From Bordetella genomosp. 13 (GTDB taxonomy: Bacteria; Pseudomonadota; Gammaproteobacteria; Burkholderiales; Burkholderiaceae_B), in the NCBI RefSeq assembly GCF_007679965.1, contig NZ_VEHL01000007.1:62001-126000 (forward strand): a stretch of 64,000 nt of DNA, read 5' to 3'. Both the position numbers and the translations under genes were made by a program. Shown piece by piece: positions 18,573 to 27,211 of this stretch; the stretch's first letter is position 1; every line of letters starts with the position of its first letter. Below the pieces are notes generated by a model. The model did no database searches, was not told where the DNA came from, and saw only the letters and a program-made list of their open reading frames with translations.

Positions 18573-19217
18573 TCAATGCCCCTGCGCGGGACGCACCGCA
18601 GGGTCGTTGGCCGCCTCGGGCGCGCGCATCTGGAACAGGTCGGTGGTGCGGGCGTACCAGCCCGCGCCCTGCATGCGGCCCAGCAGATGCAGGCTGGGCG
18701 TGTCCACGTGGAATCTGCCGGTGGGCGCCAGCGCTTCGTCGCGCAGGTACATCGCCACCACGCGCGCCAGCACGATCACGCGCTGCGGCGCCGCCTCGAT
18801 CACCTGCCACGTGCGGCATTCGAGCGCGGCGGGGCTCTGCGCGATGCGCGGCGGCGCCACCTTCAGCGACGGCGCCGTGCACAGGCCCGCGCGGACCAGT
18901 TCGTCCACGCCGGCCACGTAGTCCAGGCTGGTGTGGTTCATGGCTTCGGCCAGTTCGGCGGACACGGCGTTGACGACGAATTCGCCGGTGTCCAGGATGT
19001 TGCGCGAGGTGTCCTTCAACTGGCCGCCGCGCGGTCCGACGCCCAGCGCGATGATGGGCGGATCGCTGCTGACCACGTTGAAGAACGAGAACGGCGCGGC
19101 ATTCAGTTCGCCCTGCGCCGACTGGCTCACCACCCACGCGATGGGCCGCGGCACCACCACGCTGGCCAGCAGCTTGAAGGCGTCCGCCGACGACAGTTCG
19201 CTGAAATCGAAGTTCAT
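18573..19217 (-). CDS. Flavin reductase family protein
   Basis: 214-aa FMN-binding split-barrel protein. Seen: VVPRPIAWV near residue 22, NAAPFSFFNVVSSDPPIIAL (FMN-binding strand), and DTSRNILDTGEFVVNAV, all typical of this flavoprotein family. It may supply reduced flavin to a monooxygenase, but no monooxygenase gene is in the operon, so the protein could also act alone as an FMN enzyme. The Bug stop is 9 bp upstream and the GST gene starts 36 bp downstream. Confidence 0.91.
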   Translation of the reverse strand: MNFDFSELSSADAFKLLASVVVPRPIAWVVSQSAQGELNAAPFSFFNVVSSDPPIIALGVGPRGGQLKDTSRNILDTGEFVVNAVSAELAEAMNHTSLDYVAGVDELVRAGLCTAPSLKVAPPRIAQSPAALECRTWQVIEAAPQRVIVLARVVAMYLRDEALAPTGRFHVDTPSLHLLGRMQGAGWYARTTDLFQMRAPEAANDPAVRPAQGH

Positions 19218-19226
19218 GGATGTGTC

Positions 19227-20273
19227 CTACTTCGCCAGCAGGCCCAGGCGGCCCAGCAATGCCTGCATGTCGCCGCGATCCTTCTCGACGTAGGCCTGCG
19301 CCTGTTGCGGCGTCAGCCCCATCAGCTCGATGGCCTGGTCCTGCATGGTACGGCGGTACTGCGGGTCTTCGTTGACCTGCCGCACGGCGTCGCTGAGCCT
19401 CTGCACGACGGCCTCGGGCGTGCCGGCCGGCGCGGCCAGGCTGTACCAGGTGGCCGACTGCGCGCCGGCCACGCCCGCCTCGTCGAGCGTGGGCACGTCG
19501 GGCATCAGCGGCGAGCGCTTCGCCGCGGCATAGCCCAGCGCCACCAGGCGCCCCTGGCGGATGAACGGCAGGCTGGCCGACAGGTTCAGCATGACCATGT
19601 CGATCTGGCCGCCCACCACGTCGTTGATGGCCTGCGAGGCGCCCGGGTAGGGAATATGGTTGAGCTTGACCCCGGCGGCCTGCTGGAACAGCTCGGCGCC
19701 CAGGTGGGTCGCGCCGCCCACGCCGGCCGATCCGTAGCTGAGCCTGCCGGGTTCAGCGCGGGCGCGCTTGACCAGTTCGCCCACGGTCTTCACGCCCAGC
19801 GCGGGATTGACCGCCAGCATGATGGGCTGCACCGCCACGACCGAGCAGAAGGCGAAGCCGTCCACGCCGTCGTAGGGCGTCTTCTGCATCAGCGGCGTGA
19901 CCACGTGGCCGGCCGAGGTGCCCAGCAGCAGGGTATAGCCGTCGGGCTTGGCGCGGGCCACGTAGCCCGTGCCGATGGACGCGCCGCCGCCCGCCTTGTT
20001 CTCGACGATGACGGGCTGGCCCAGACGCTGTTCCAGGCCGCGCGCCAGGCTGCGCGCCAGCAGGTCCGCGGGGCCGCCCGCCGCATAGGGGTTGACCAGT
20101 GTGATCGGCTTGTTGGGATAGGCGACGTCGGCCGCCCAGGCCGCGGGCTGCGCGAAGGCGGCCGCCGCCAGCGCCAGCAGCAGGGACGCCACCCTGGCGG
20201 CCCGCCGGCGGGATGGCCGCCGTCCGTTCATTGCCATGCCTGTTGCCGTGCCCGCCGCGCTCACCATGCTCAT
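19227..20273 (-). CDS. Bug/TctC-type periplasmic solute-binding protein, long N-terminus
   Basis: 348 aa. First gene of the leftward catabolic operon. The start at 20273 has GGAGACAGC directly upstream. About 20 residues precede an arginine-rich n-region (GRRPSRRRAARV) and a hydrophobic stretch ending AAWAA. Mature part begins YPNKPITLVNPYAAGGPAD, where Asn replaces the usual Val-Pro. VIVENKAGGGASIG and IPYPGASQAINDVVGGQIDM follow. Start could instead be one of the internal Met codons nearer the signal. Site B of the repeated operator lies 84 bp upstream. Confidence 0.93.
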   Translation of the reverse strand: MSMVSAAGTATGMAMNGRRPSRRRAARVASLLLALAAAAFAQPAAWAADVAYPNKPITLVNPYAAGGPADLLARSLARGLEQRLGQPVIVENKAGGGASIGTGYVARAKPDGYTLLLGTSAGHVVTPLMQKTPYDGVDGFAFCSVVAVQPIMLAVNPALGVKTVGELVKRARAEPGRLSYGSAGVGGATHLGAELFQQAAGVKLNHIPYPGASQAINDVVGGQIDMVMLNLSASLPFIRQGRLVALGYAAAKRSPLMPDVPTLDEAGVAGAQSATWYSLAAPAGTPEAVVQRLSDAVRQVNEDPQYRRTMQDQAIELMGLTPQQAQAYVEKDRGDMQALLGRLGLLAK

Positions 20274-20349
20274 GCTGTCTCCGATCTCGGAATGGTTTTT
20301 ATCAGCAGCATGGTAGGTGGCCGCCGCGCCGCACGCCATGCCCGGGGCG

Positions 20350-20364
20350 GCATAGCAGCTATGC
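20350..20364 (-). promoter_or_regulatory. Site B of the repeated operator GCATA-N5-TATGC
   Basis: Read in the gene direction the site is GCATAGCTGCTATGC, a perfect 5-bp-arm inverted repeat, centred 84 bp before the Bug start at 20273. TACCAT (20315-20310), a possible -10 box, follows 42 bp from the centre. The whole block TACCATGC plus operator recurs before the next Bug gene (site C). Confidence 0.6.
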
Positions 20365-20366
20365 AT

Positions 20367-20411
20367 GGCGATCCGTCGGGCGGCGATCCGTCGGGCGGCG
20401 ATCCGAGGGGC
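20367..20411. repeat. 15-bp tandem repeat, three copies
   Basis: GGCGATCCGTCGGGC at 20367-20381 and 20382-20396 is followed by a third copy with two changes (20397-20411). It lies between the Bug operon promoter and the stop of the next Bug gene. No coding or regulatory role is visible. Confidence 0.85.
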
Positions 20412-20449
20412 CGACCTTTATGGCCTGCGCGCGCCCGCGACGCAAGAGA

Positions 20450-21421
20450 TCAGTCCGCCTTCGCCCCCGATTCGCGGATAACCTTGGCCCATTTCTGGCC
20501 ATCCACGCGGATGCGTTCCGCGAATTCCTGCGGCGAGCTGTGCGTGGTCTGGATGCCGTAGGACGCCATGCGCTGCACCATCTCGGGCGCGGTCATCACG
20601 GCCTGCAATTCCTTGTTCAGGCGCTCGACGACGGGCTGCGGCGTATGCGCCGGCGCCAGCACGCCCGACCACAGGCTGACCTCGTACTGCTCGAAGCCGG
20701 GGGTCTCCGAAATCGACGGCACCTGCGGCAGCACGGGCAGGCGCTCGCGCCGCGTCACGCCCAGCGCCTTGATCTTGCCGTCCTTGACCTGCTCGATGAA
20801 GTTGGACGAGGTGTCGATCATCATCGAGATGCGGCCGGCAAGGAAGTCATTGATGGCCCCCGAGGTGCCCTTGTACGGAATGTGCCGGATATCGGCCTGC
20901 GCAATGGACTTGAACATCTCGCCGGCCAGGTGGCTGGTGGTGCCGTTGCCGGACGAGCTGAAGGTAAGTTCGCCCGGATGCTGCTTGGCGTAGGCGGCCA
21001 GCTCGGCCACCGAGTTCACCGGCAGCGACTTGTCGACCACCAGCAGGTTCGAGGTCAGGTTGGTCATCGCGATGGGCGCGAAACTGGACTGCGGGTCGTA
21101 GCGCAGCTTGGGATACAGCGACGGATTGATCGTCAGCACGCCCATGGTGGAGTACAGCAGGGTATAGCCGTCGGGCGCGGCGTTGGCCACGGCCTCCGCG
21201 CCGATCGAGCCGCCGGCGCCGCCGCGGTTCTCCACCACGACGGACTGGCCCAGCCTGTCGCCCAGGCCCTGCGCCAGGGCCCGCGCCATCAGGTCGGTCG
21301 CGCCGCCCGCGGGAAACGGCACAACCAGGCGGATGGGATGGTCGGGATAGCCGGCCGCCGACGCGGCGCCGGATGCGCCGATGCAAAGGCCCAGAATGGC
21401 GAATGCGCGCACGAGTTTCAT
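20450..21421 (-). CDS. Bug/TctC-type periplasmic solute-binding protein
   Basis: 323 aa; signal peptide ending GAASAA near residue 23, then LVVPFPAGGATDLMAR and VVVENRGGAGGSIGAEA. IPYKGTSGAINDFLAGRISM is the second-domain motif. GGAGACAGC precedes the ATG at 21421. Transcribed alone: the next leftward operon has its own promoter region. Its promoter carries site C and the same TACCATGC block as the neighbouring Bug gene, which suggests co-regulation with that operon and with the 8519 operon. Confidence 0.95.
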   Translation of the reverse strand: MKLVRAFAILGLCIGASGAASAAGYPDHPIRLVVPFPAGGATDLMARALAQGLGDRLGQSVVVENRGGAGGSIGAEAVANAAPDGYTLLYSTMGVLTINPSLYPKLRYDPQSSFAPIAMTNLTSNLLVVDKSLPVNSVAELAAYAKQHPGELTFSSSGNGTTSHLAGEMFKSIAQADIRHIPYKGTSGAINDFLAGRISMMIDTSSNFIEQVKDGKIKALGVTRRERLPVLPQVPSISETPGFEQYEVSLWSGVLAPAHTPQPVVERLNKELQAVMTAPEMVQRMASYGIQTTHSSPQEFAERIRVDGQKWAKVIRESGAKAD

Positions 21422-21498
21422 GCTGTCTCCTGTCTTCTATGGGTTTTCTACAGACGGCATGGTAGTGGCCGGCGGCACGCGGCGGCAGGCGCGGGACG

Positions 21499-21513
21499 GC
21501 AAAGCAGTTATGC
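21499..21513 (-). promoter_or_regulatory. Site C of the repeated operator
   Basis: Read in the gene direction the site is GCATAACTGCTTTGC, one mismatched pair from a perfect inverted repeat, centred 85 bp before the Bug start at 21421 and 42 bp before TACCAT (21464-21459). It also lies in the divergent region shared with the HD-hydrolase gene at 21667. Confidence 0.55.
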
Positions 21514-21666
21514 AACGCGGCGCGGCTGTGGCAAGGCGGTGCGGCAGTGCTGCATGGTCGCCGGCCGGCAAGGCAACCGGCCCTACCCCGCCCGGGCGTT
21601 AGACTGGCATGGCCCAGCCACGCGCCAGCCTGCCCTGGCCTTTCCCCCACTGACCGAGGCACGATC

Positions 21667-22272
21667 TTGACCCAGGACATCTCCGCCAGCGAACTCGCCA
21701 GGCAGTTCGCCTTCCTCATCGAACTGGACAAGCTCAAGTCCGTCCTGCGGCAATCGCCGCTGATCGACCGCAGCCGCAAGGAGAACTCGGCCGAGCATTC
21801 CTGGCACCTGGCCATGTTCGCGCTGGTGCTGTCCCGGCACGCCCAGGACGTCGACGCCCTGCACGTGGTCAAGCTGCTGCTGGTGCACGACGTGGTCGAG
21901 ATCGACGCGGGCGATCATCCCTTTCACGCACCGGGCGAGGCGGCCGCCGCGATCGAGACCGCCGAACAGGACGCCGCGCGCCGCATCTTCGGCCTGCTGC
22001 CCGCCGGGCAGGCCGAGGAACTGGCCGCGCTGTGGCACGAATTCGAGGCCGCGCAGACGCCGGAGGCGATCTTCGCCAAATCGCTGGACCGGTTGCAGCC
22101 CTTGCTGATCAACACGCTGACGGGCGGCGGCACCTGGACCGAGAACGGCGTCACGCGGCAGCAGGTCGAGGAACGCTACGGGCCCGTCATCGCGCGCGGT
22201 TCCGCGCCGCTGTGGGAAGCCGCCCGCGAACTGGTGCGCGCGCATTTCGCGAAGACCGGGTCCGAAAATTGA
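21667..22272 (+). CDS. HD-domain phosphohydrolase (YfbR/HDDC2-like)
   Basis: 201-aa metal-dependent phosphohydrolase, probably a nucleoside 5'-monophosphatase. Seen: NSAEHSWHLA with His44, LLLVHDVVEIDAGD with His74-Asp75, and AKSLDRLQPLL with a later Asp, which match the H...HD...D set of the HD superfamily. TTG at 21667 is preferred (GAGGCACGATC upstream); in-frame codons further upstream translate to proline-rich sequence. TTAGACT at 21599 may be the -10 box. A housekeeping gene without obvious link to the surrounding catabolic units. Confidence 0.9.
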   Translation: MTQDISASELARQFAFLIELDKLKSVLRQSPLIDRSRKENSAEHSWHLAMFALVLSRHAQDVDALHVVKLLLVHDVVEIDAGDHPFHAPGEAAAAIETAEQDAARRIFGLLPAGQAEELAALWHEFEAAQTPEAIFAKSLDRLQPLLINTLTGGGTWTENGVTRQQVEERYGPVIARGSAPLWEAARELVRAHFAKTGSEN

Positions 22273-22292
22273 ACGCTCGGAACACGGCGTAG

Positions 22293-22421
22293 ACGCTGCC
22301 GAAAAAGGCACTCCCTGGTCGATACCGTTTGATCCACCGCGCCGAATGGCCGCTGTCGGCGCGCGCGGCGTGGGTGGTGGCGCAGCTGCGGCGGCATTTC
22401 CCGGGCCGCGGCAAGCGGTAG
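22293..22421 (+). pseudogene. Possible C-terminal remnant of a LysR regulator
   Basis: A 42-codon frame without a start, just after the HD-hydrolase stop, reads ...GRYRLIHRAEWPLSAR then VVAQLRRHFPG and ends at TAG 22419. The WPLS...L..HF pattern resembles the last helix of GcvA-type LysR proteins. The rest of such a gene is absent. In DNA this rich in GC a chance frame is possible, so the call is tentative. Confidence 0.35.
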
Positions 22422-22453
22422 CCGCTCGCCATGCGCGCCCGCCGCAGGCTGGT

Positions 22454-23419
22454 CTAGTTCTGCGCGGCAGCCACCGGCGCCCGCTGCTCCATGAACAGCT
22501 CGGCGATCACGCCGCGCAGCCAGCGCGTGCCTTCGTCCTGGTGGCTGCGTTCGTGCCAGAACTGCTTGACCTCGAAGCCAGGCGGCGTCTGCAGCGGCAA
22601 GGGCAATATCTTGATGCGGCGCTGCGGGGCCATGATGCGCGCCACCGTGCTGGGAATCACGGCCAGCAGGTCGCTGGTCTCGATGATCTCGGGCACCACC
22701 GTGAAATGCGGCACGCGCAATGCGATGTGGCGCCGCAGGCCCTGCTTTTCCAGGTACTGCTCGATCAGGGTGGTGGTGGACGATTGCGGCGAGACGCGGC
22801 TGTAGCGCGAGCCCGCGGGCTCGATCATCACGTGCGATTCCGCGGCGAACTGCTCGATGCCCAGCCGCTGGCCGATGCGCGGATGGCCGGCGCGCATCAG
22901 GCACACGTAGTGGTCGCCGAACAGCCGCTGCTGGTAGAAGCCCGCCGACAAGGCCGGCAAAAAGCCGATGGCCAGGTCCGCCTCTTCGGCCTCCAGTGCG
23001 TCGCGATAGCCTTCGCGCGGCCGCTGCAGCACGCGCAGGCCGATGCCCGGGGCCACCGCCGTCAGGTGCTTCATCAGGCGCGGCAGGAAGACCACCTCGC
23101 CCAGGTCGCTCAGCAGCACCTCGAAGATGCGCCCCGATTGCGCGGGATCGAAGGGCACGGCGTTCTGCAGCCCGGCCTGCAGCACCGACAGGCCGGCCCG
23201 CACGCTGGGCGCGATGCGCAGCGCGAACGGCGTGGGTTCCATGCCGGTCTTGATCCTGACGAACAACGGATCGCCGCACAGCTGCCGCAGCCGCACCAGC
23301 GCATGGCTCATCGACGGTTGCGACAGGCCCACGCGCAGGCCCGCCCGCGTCACGTTGCGCTCCTGCATCATTGCGTCGAATGCCACCAGCAGATTCAGAT
23401 CGATGTTCTCGATGTTCAT
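22454..23419 (-). CDS. LysR-family transcriptional regulator (NahR/aromatic-responsive type)
   Basis: 321 aa. N-terminus IDLNLLVAFDAMMQERNVTR, SQPSMSHALVRLRQLCGDPL and FVRIKTGMEPTPFA are typical of the NahR/DntR/LinR branch of LysR regulators that sense aromatic or related acids. The effector domain follows from about residue 95. It lies 46 bp after the acyl-CoA dehydrogenase gene on the same strand, so it may be the last gene of the long leftward operon and regulate it. Confidence 0.94.
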   Translation of the reverse strand: MNIENIDLNLLVAFDAMMQERNVTRAGLRVGLSQPSMSHALVRLRQLCGDPLFVRIKTGMEPTPFALRIAPSVRAGLSVLQAGLQNAVPFDPAQSGRIFEVLLSDLGEVVFLPRLMKHLTAVAPGIGLRVLQRPREGYRDALEAEEADLAIGFLPALSAGFYQQRLFGDHYVCLMRAGHPRIGQRLGIEQFAAESHVMIEPAGSRYSRVSPQSSTTTLIEQYLEKQGLRRHIALRVPHFTVVPEIIETSDLLAVIPSTVARIMAPQRRIKILPLPLQTPPGFEVKQFWHERSHQDEGTRWLRGVIAELFMEQRAPVAAAQN

Positions 23420-23465
23420 CGTTGTGTCCGTAGCGCGATCCCGTTCGCGGCGGCGGCGCGGCGCA

Positions 23466-24638
23466 TCAGGTGTCGAAGCGGTTCACCCCCTGCCGGCCGG
23501 ACAGCACGCCCGTGGAAATGATCATCCGCTGCATCTCGGAGGATCCTTCGGTGATGGTGCGGCTGCGCGCGTCGCGGAACATCAGTTCCAGAGGCAGCTC
23601 GCGCGACAGCCCCATGCCGCCGTGGATCTGGATCGCCCGGTCCACGACCCTGACCAGCATCTCGTCCGCGTACAGCTTCACCGCGGACGCCTCCAGATGA
23701 TAGTCCAGCCCCTGCTCGGCCTTCCAGGCGGCATGGTAGACCATGGCGCGCGCCGCATGCAGTTCCACTGTGGAATCCGCGATCATCCACTGGATGGCCT
23801 GGCGCTGGGCCAGCGGCAGGCCGAAGGTCTGGCGCGCGTTGGCATAGGCGATGGCCAGCTCCAGCGCGCGCTGCGCCCGCCCGATCGCCTTGGGCCCATG
23901 GATCAGGCGGCCCATGTCCAGGAACTCGCGCGCCAGCTCCCACCCCTTGCCGACGCCGCCCACGATCTGCGCGGCAGACACCCTGACGTCGTCGAACAGC
24001 AGTTCCCAGGGCCGGTCCGGCGACATCAGTTCGAAGCTCTGCCCCAGCCGCAGCCCCGGCGTGCCGCGGTCGACCAGGAAGCACGACACGCCCACGTCCT
24101 TGCCGTCCACCAGCGTGCGCGCGAACAGCTGCACGAAATCGGCCTTGTCCGCGCCGGTGATGAATATCTTGGCGCCGTTGATGACGAAGTCGCCGCCGTC
24201 GGCCACGGCGGTGGTCTTCATGCCGGCCGGGTCCGAGCCCGCGCCGGCCTCCGTCAGCGCGAAGCAGGTGCGCCTGCTGCCCTGCACCACCGGTATCAGG
24301 TACTGCGCCCGCTGGCGCTCGTCGCCATGGAACAGCACCGGGCCCAGATACGGAGTGAAGACCGTCGGGGCGCGGAACGACGGCACGTTGCAGCGTGCCA
24401 GTTCCTCGAAGACGACGCACATGCCGATCACGCCGACGCCGCCTCCACCCACGGCTTCCGGCAGGTCGAAGGCCCAGAAACCCAGTTGCCTGGCCTTGTC
24501 CTGCAATGCCTGCCTGACGTCGTCGGGGATGTCCGGCTCGTCGGCGTAGCGGGCCTCCAGCGGCATCAGTTCCTCGGCCACGAAGCGGCGGGCGGAGTCG
24601 CGCAGCTGGCGCAACTCGGGCGGCAATTCGAAATCCAT
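23466..24638 (-). CDS. Acyl-CoA dehydrogenase
   Basis: 390 aa. Seen: LTEAGAGSDPAGMKT, NGAKIFITGADKADFVQLFA, IQIHGGMGLSRELPLE and TEGSSEMQRMII, where the Glu of TEG sits at the usual catalytic position. FGLPLAQRQAIQWMIADS is the conserved helix. It begins 15 bp after the upstream Bug stop. With the ligase, MaoC hydratase and MLE-like enzyme it probably performs an oxidation step on the activated acid. The fold is certain; the chain type of the substrate is not. Confidence 0.95.
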   Translation of the reverse strand: MDFELPPELRQLRDSARRFVAEELMPLEARYADEPDIPDDVRQALQDKARQLGFWAFDLPEAVGGGGVGVIGMCVVFEELARCNVPSFRAPTVFTPYLGPVLFHGDERQRAQYLIPVVQGSRRTCFALTEAGAGSDPAGMKTTAVADGGDFVINGAKIFITGADKADFVQLFARTLVDGKDVGVSCFLVDRGTPGLRLGQSFELMSPDRPWELLFDDVRVSAAQIVGGVGKGWELAREFLDMGRLIHGPKAIGRAQRALELAIAYANARQTFGLPLAQRQAIQWMIADSTVELHAARAMVYHAAWKAEQGLDYHLEASAVKLYADEMLVRVVDRAIQIHGGMGLSRELPLELMFRDARSRTITEGSSEMQRMIISTGVLSGRQGVNRFDT

Positions 24639-24653
24639 GCGGGGCTCCGTCGT

Positions 24654-25631
24654 TCAGTCCAGCCTGACGTTCAAGCTGCGGATGATGTGCTCGTACTCGT
24701 GGCGGTCCTGCTCCAGGAAGCGCGCGAAGGCCTCTGGTCCCTGGCCCAGCGGCTCCAGGCCCACGCTGGTGATGGATTTCTGCTGGAACGCGGGTTCCGC
24801 CACCACCTGCCGCACGTCCTCGGCGATCTTGCCGACCACGGCGGGCGGCGTGCCGGCCGGCGCCAGCAGGCCGAACCAGGACTGCGCGACCATCGCGGGA
24901 AAGCCCAGCTCGGCGAACGTGGGCGTATCCGGGAACGCCGCGACGCGCTGCGGCGCGGCCACCGCCAACAGGCGCACCTTGCCCGAGCGAACCATGGGGA
25001 TGGAAGGCGGCACGCCCACCATCGCCATGTTGATCTGCCCGCCCACCAGGGCCGTCATGACGTCGGCGACGCCCTTGTACGGCACGTGGTTCAGCTCGAT
25101 GCCGGCCTGCTCGGAGAAGGCCGCGGCATCGAGATGCGCCTTGCTGCCCTGCCCGTAGGATCCGTAGGTGACATGGCCGGGCCGGGCGCGGGCCTGCGCC
25201 ACCAGTTCCTGCAGCGTGCGCGCGGGAAAGTCGTTGCTGACCAGCAGGATCTCGCGCGTCTGTGCCACGCTGGCCACCGGCGTGAAATCCTTGACCGGGT
25301 CGTACGACAGCTTGCGGTACAGGTACTGGTTGGCCGATACGGTGGGGTCGTTGGCCATCAGCAGCGTGTAGCCGTCCGGCTGGGAACGCGCCACGTACTC
25401 GGCCGCGATGATCGTGTTCGCCCCCGGCCGGTTCTCGACCACGACCGGTTGCGACCAGCGCGCGCCCAGCTCCTGCGCCAGCCCGCGGGCCAGCACGTCG
25501 GCCAGCCCGCCCGCCGTGAAGGGCACCACGATGCGCACCATCTTCGTGGGGAAGCCCTCGTCCGGCGCGGCCTGCGCCGCCCCCACGACCAACGCGGCGA
25601 CGCCCGCCGCCAGCATCCTGACCATCTTCAT
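24654..25631 (-). CDS. Bug/TctC-type periplasmic solute-binding protein
   Basis: 325 aa; signal peptide ending GAAQAA near residue 22, then RIVVPFTAGGLADVLAR and VVVENRPGANTIIAAEYVA. HVPYKGVADVMTALVGGQIN is the second-domain motif. The start at 25631 has GAGGAGACAGGC upstream. One of three Bug genes inside the same 34578-to-22454 leftward operon; it stands between the acyl-CoA ligase (29 bp upstream) and the acyl-CoA dehydrogenase. Confidence 0.95.
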   Translation of the reverse strand: MKMVRMLAAGVAALVVGAAQAAPDEGFPTKMVRIVVPFTAGGLADVLARGLAQELGARWSQPVVVENRPGANTIIAAEYVARSQPDGYTLLMANDPTVSANQYLYRKLSYDPVKDFTPVASVAQTREILLVSNDFPARTLQELVAQARARPGHVTYGSYGQGSKAHLDAAAFSEQAGIELNHVPYKGVADVMTALVGGQINMAMVGVPPSIPMVRSGKVRLLAVAAPQRVAAFPDTPTFAELGFPAMVAQSWFGLLAPAGTPPAVVGKIAEDVRQVVAEPAFQQKSITSVGLEPLGQGPEAFARFLEQDRHEYEHIIRSLNVRLD

Positions 25632-25660
25632 GCCTGTCTCCTCCTGTCGTTGCGATGGCG

Positions 25661-27211
25661 TCAGGCGACCTGCCGGCCGCTCTGCCAGTACGGGGCCCGC
25701 AAGGCCTTCTTGTCTATCTTGTTGGTGCTGGGCAGGCGCGGCAGCGCCTGCATGAACTCGATGCTGCGCGGCTTCTTGTAGCTGGCGATGAGGGCACGGC
25801 AGTGCTCGACCAGCGCCGCCTCGTCCGCCCGCGCGCCCGGTTGCAGCGCGACGAAGGCCTTGACCGATTCGCCCCATTTCTCGTCCGGCACGCCGATGAC
25901 GGCGGCCTCCCTGACCGCCGGGTGCAGCAGCAGGGCCTCCTCGACCTCGCGCGAATAGATGTTCTCGCCGCCGGAGATGATCATGTCCTTCTTGCGATCG
26001 ACGATGAACAGGTAGCCGCCGTCGTCGAAGTGGCCCAGGTCGCCGGTCTTCATCCAGCCGTCCGCCAGCGCCTCGGCGGTCTCCCGCGGCTTGCGCCAGT
26101 AGCCCTGCATCAGCGCGGCGGAACGCATCTGGATCTCGCCCACCTGCCCGTCGGGCAGCGCGGCGCCGTCCTCGCCGACGATGCGGATGTCCACGCCGAG
26201 GATGGGCTGGCCGGCGGACGCCATGCGCGCCGCCTCCGCCGCCGAGCCATCCGGCAGGTGCTGGTGCTTGAGCAGCACCGTGCCCGGCCCGTGCTCGGTC
26301 ATGCCGTAGGCCTGCATGAATATCGGCCCGAACGTGGCGCGGGCCCGCCGCGACAGGGCCACCGACATGGGGGCCGAGGCATAGCAGACCATCTCCAGGC
26401 TGGACACGTCGTAGGGCGTGGCCGCCTGCACGTCGACCATGGCCTGGATCATGATGGGCGCGAAGTGCGCCGCGGTGACGCGATGCGCCGCGATGCTGGC
26501 CAGGATCTCGTGCGGATCGAACCTGCGGTGCAGCACGATGGTCGCGCCGCATACCAGGTAGCTCAGCAGCTCGGTAGTGCCGCCGATGTGATACATCGGC
26601 ATCACCACCAGCATGCGGTCGTCCTGTCCGGCCGAGTGGGTCAGCGCCAGCATGCGCGCCTGCTCCACCTGCGCGGCATTGCCCAGCATGACGCCCTTGG
26701 GCACGCCCGTGGTGCCGCTGGTGTAGATGAGGAACAGCGTGTCGTCGTCGCGGGCGCGCCAGGGCGGCGGCGCGTCGCTGGCCTGCGCCAGGACGTCCTC
26801 GTAGCCGTCGGCATGCGGCCCGCGGCCCAGGCACAGCACCCGGGCCCGCGCGGGCAGATCGGGCCGCAGCGCCGCCACGCGCTCGGCATACTCGGGGTCG
26901 TGCACCAGCAGGCCGGGCTCGCAATCGCGCAGGATCGCGGCCTGGTCGGCCTGCGCCAGCCGGTAGTTCACGCCCACGGCGATGAACCCGCAGGCGCCCG
27001 CCGCGGCGTACAGCTCCAGGTACTCCGGACAGTTCTGGGCCAGGATGGCGATGCGGTCGCCGCGCCGCAGCCCCATGCCGGCCAGCGCGTGGCACAGCCG
27101 CCGGACCCGCCCGGCGAACTCGCCGTGGGTGATGCGGCGCCCTTCGAAGATGAAGGCGGGGTGGTCCCGATAGCAGCGCGCGTTGCGCTCGATGACGTCG
27201 CCGAGAATCAT
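25661..27211 (-). CDS. AMP-forming acyl-CoA synthetase
   Basis: 516 aa. Activates a carboxylic acid with ATP and CoA through an acyl-adenylate. Seen: IYTSGTTGVPKGVML (P-loop, about residue 165), YGMTEHGPG, KTGDLGHFDDGGYLFIVDRK with the hinge region, GGENIYSREVEEALL and the C-terminal Lys in TNKIDKKAL. The ATG at 27211 overlaps the MaoC stop (ATGA). An upstream in-frame extension exists but is in the wrong register for the MaoC gene. The substrate is unknown; the neighbourhood suggests a ring-derived or branched acid. Confidence 0.95.
   Translation of the reverse strand: MILGDVIERNARCYRDHPAFIFEGRRITHGEFAGRVRRLCHALAGMGLRRGDRIAILAQNCPEYLELYAAAGACGFIAVGVNYRLAQADQAAILRDCEPGLLVHDPEYAERVAALRPDLPARARVLCLGRGPHADGYEDVLAQASDAPPPWRARDDDTLFLIYTSGTTGVPKGVMLGNAAQVEQARMLALTHSAGQDDRMLVVMPMYHIGGTTELLSYLVCGATIVLHRRFDPHEILASIAAHRVTAAHFAPIMIQAMVDVQAATPYDVSSLEMVCYASAPMSVALSRRARATFGPIFMQAYGMTEHGPGTVLLKHQHLPDGSAAEAARMASAGQPILGVDIRIVGEDGAALPDGQVGEIQMRSAALMQGYWRKPRETAEALADGWMKTGDLGHFDDGGYLFIVDRKKDMIISGGENIYSREVEEALLLHPAVREAAVIGVPDEKWGESVKAFVALQPGARADEAALVEHCRALIASYKKPRSIEFMQALPRLPSTNKIDKKALRAPYWQSGRQVA

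Noticed and set aside
20367..20411. Short direct repeats considered as a CRISPR array
   Set aside because: Units are 15 bp and directly adjacent without spacers; no cas genes are present.
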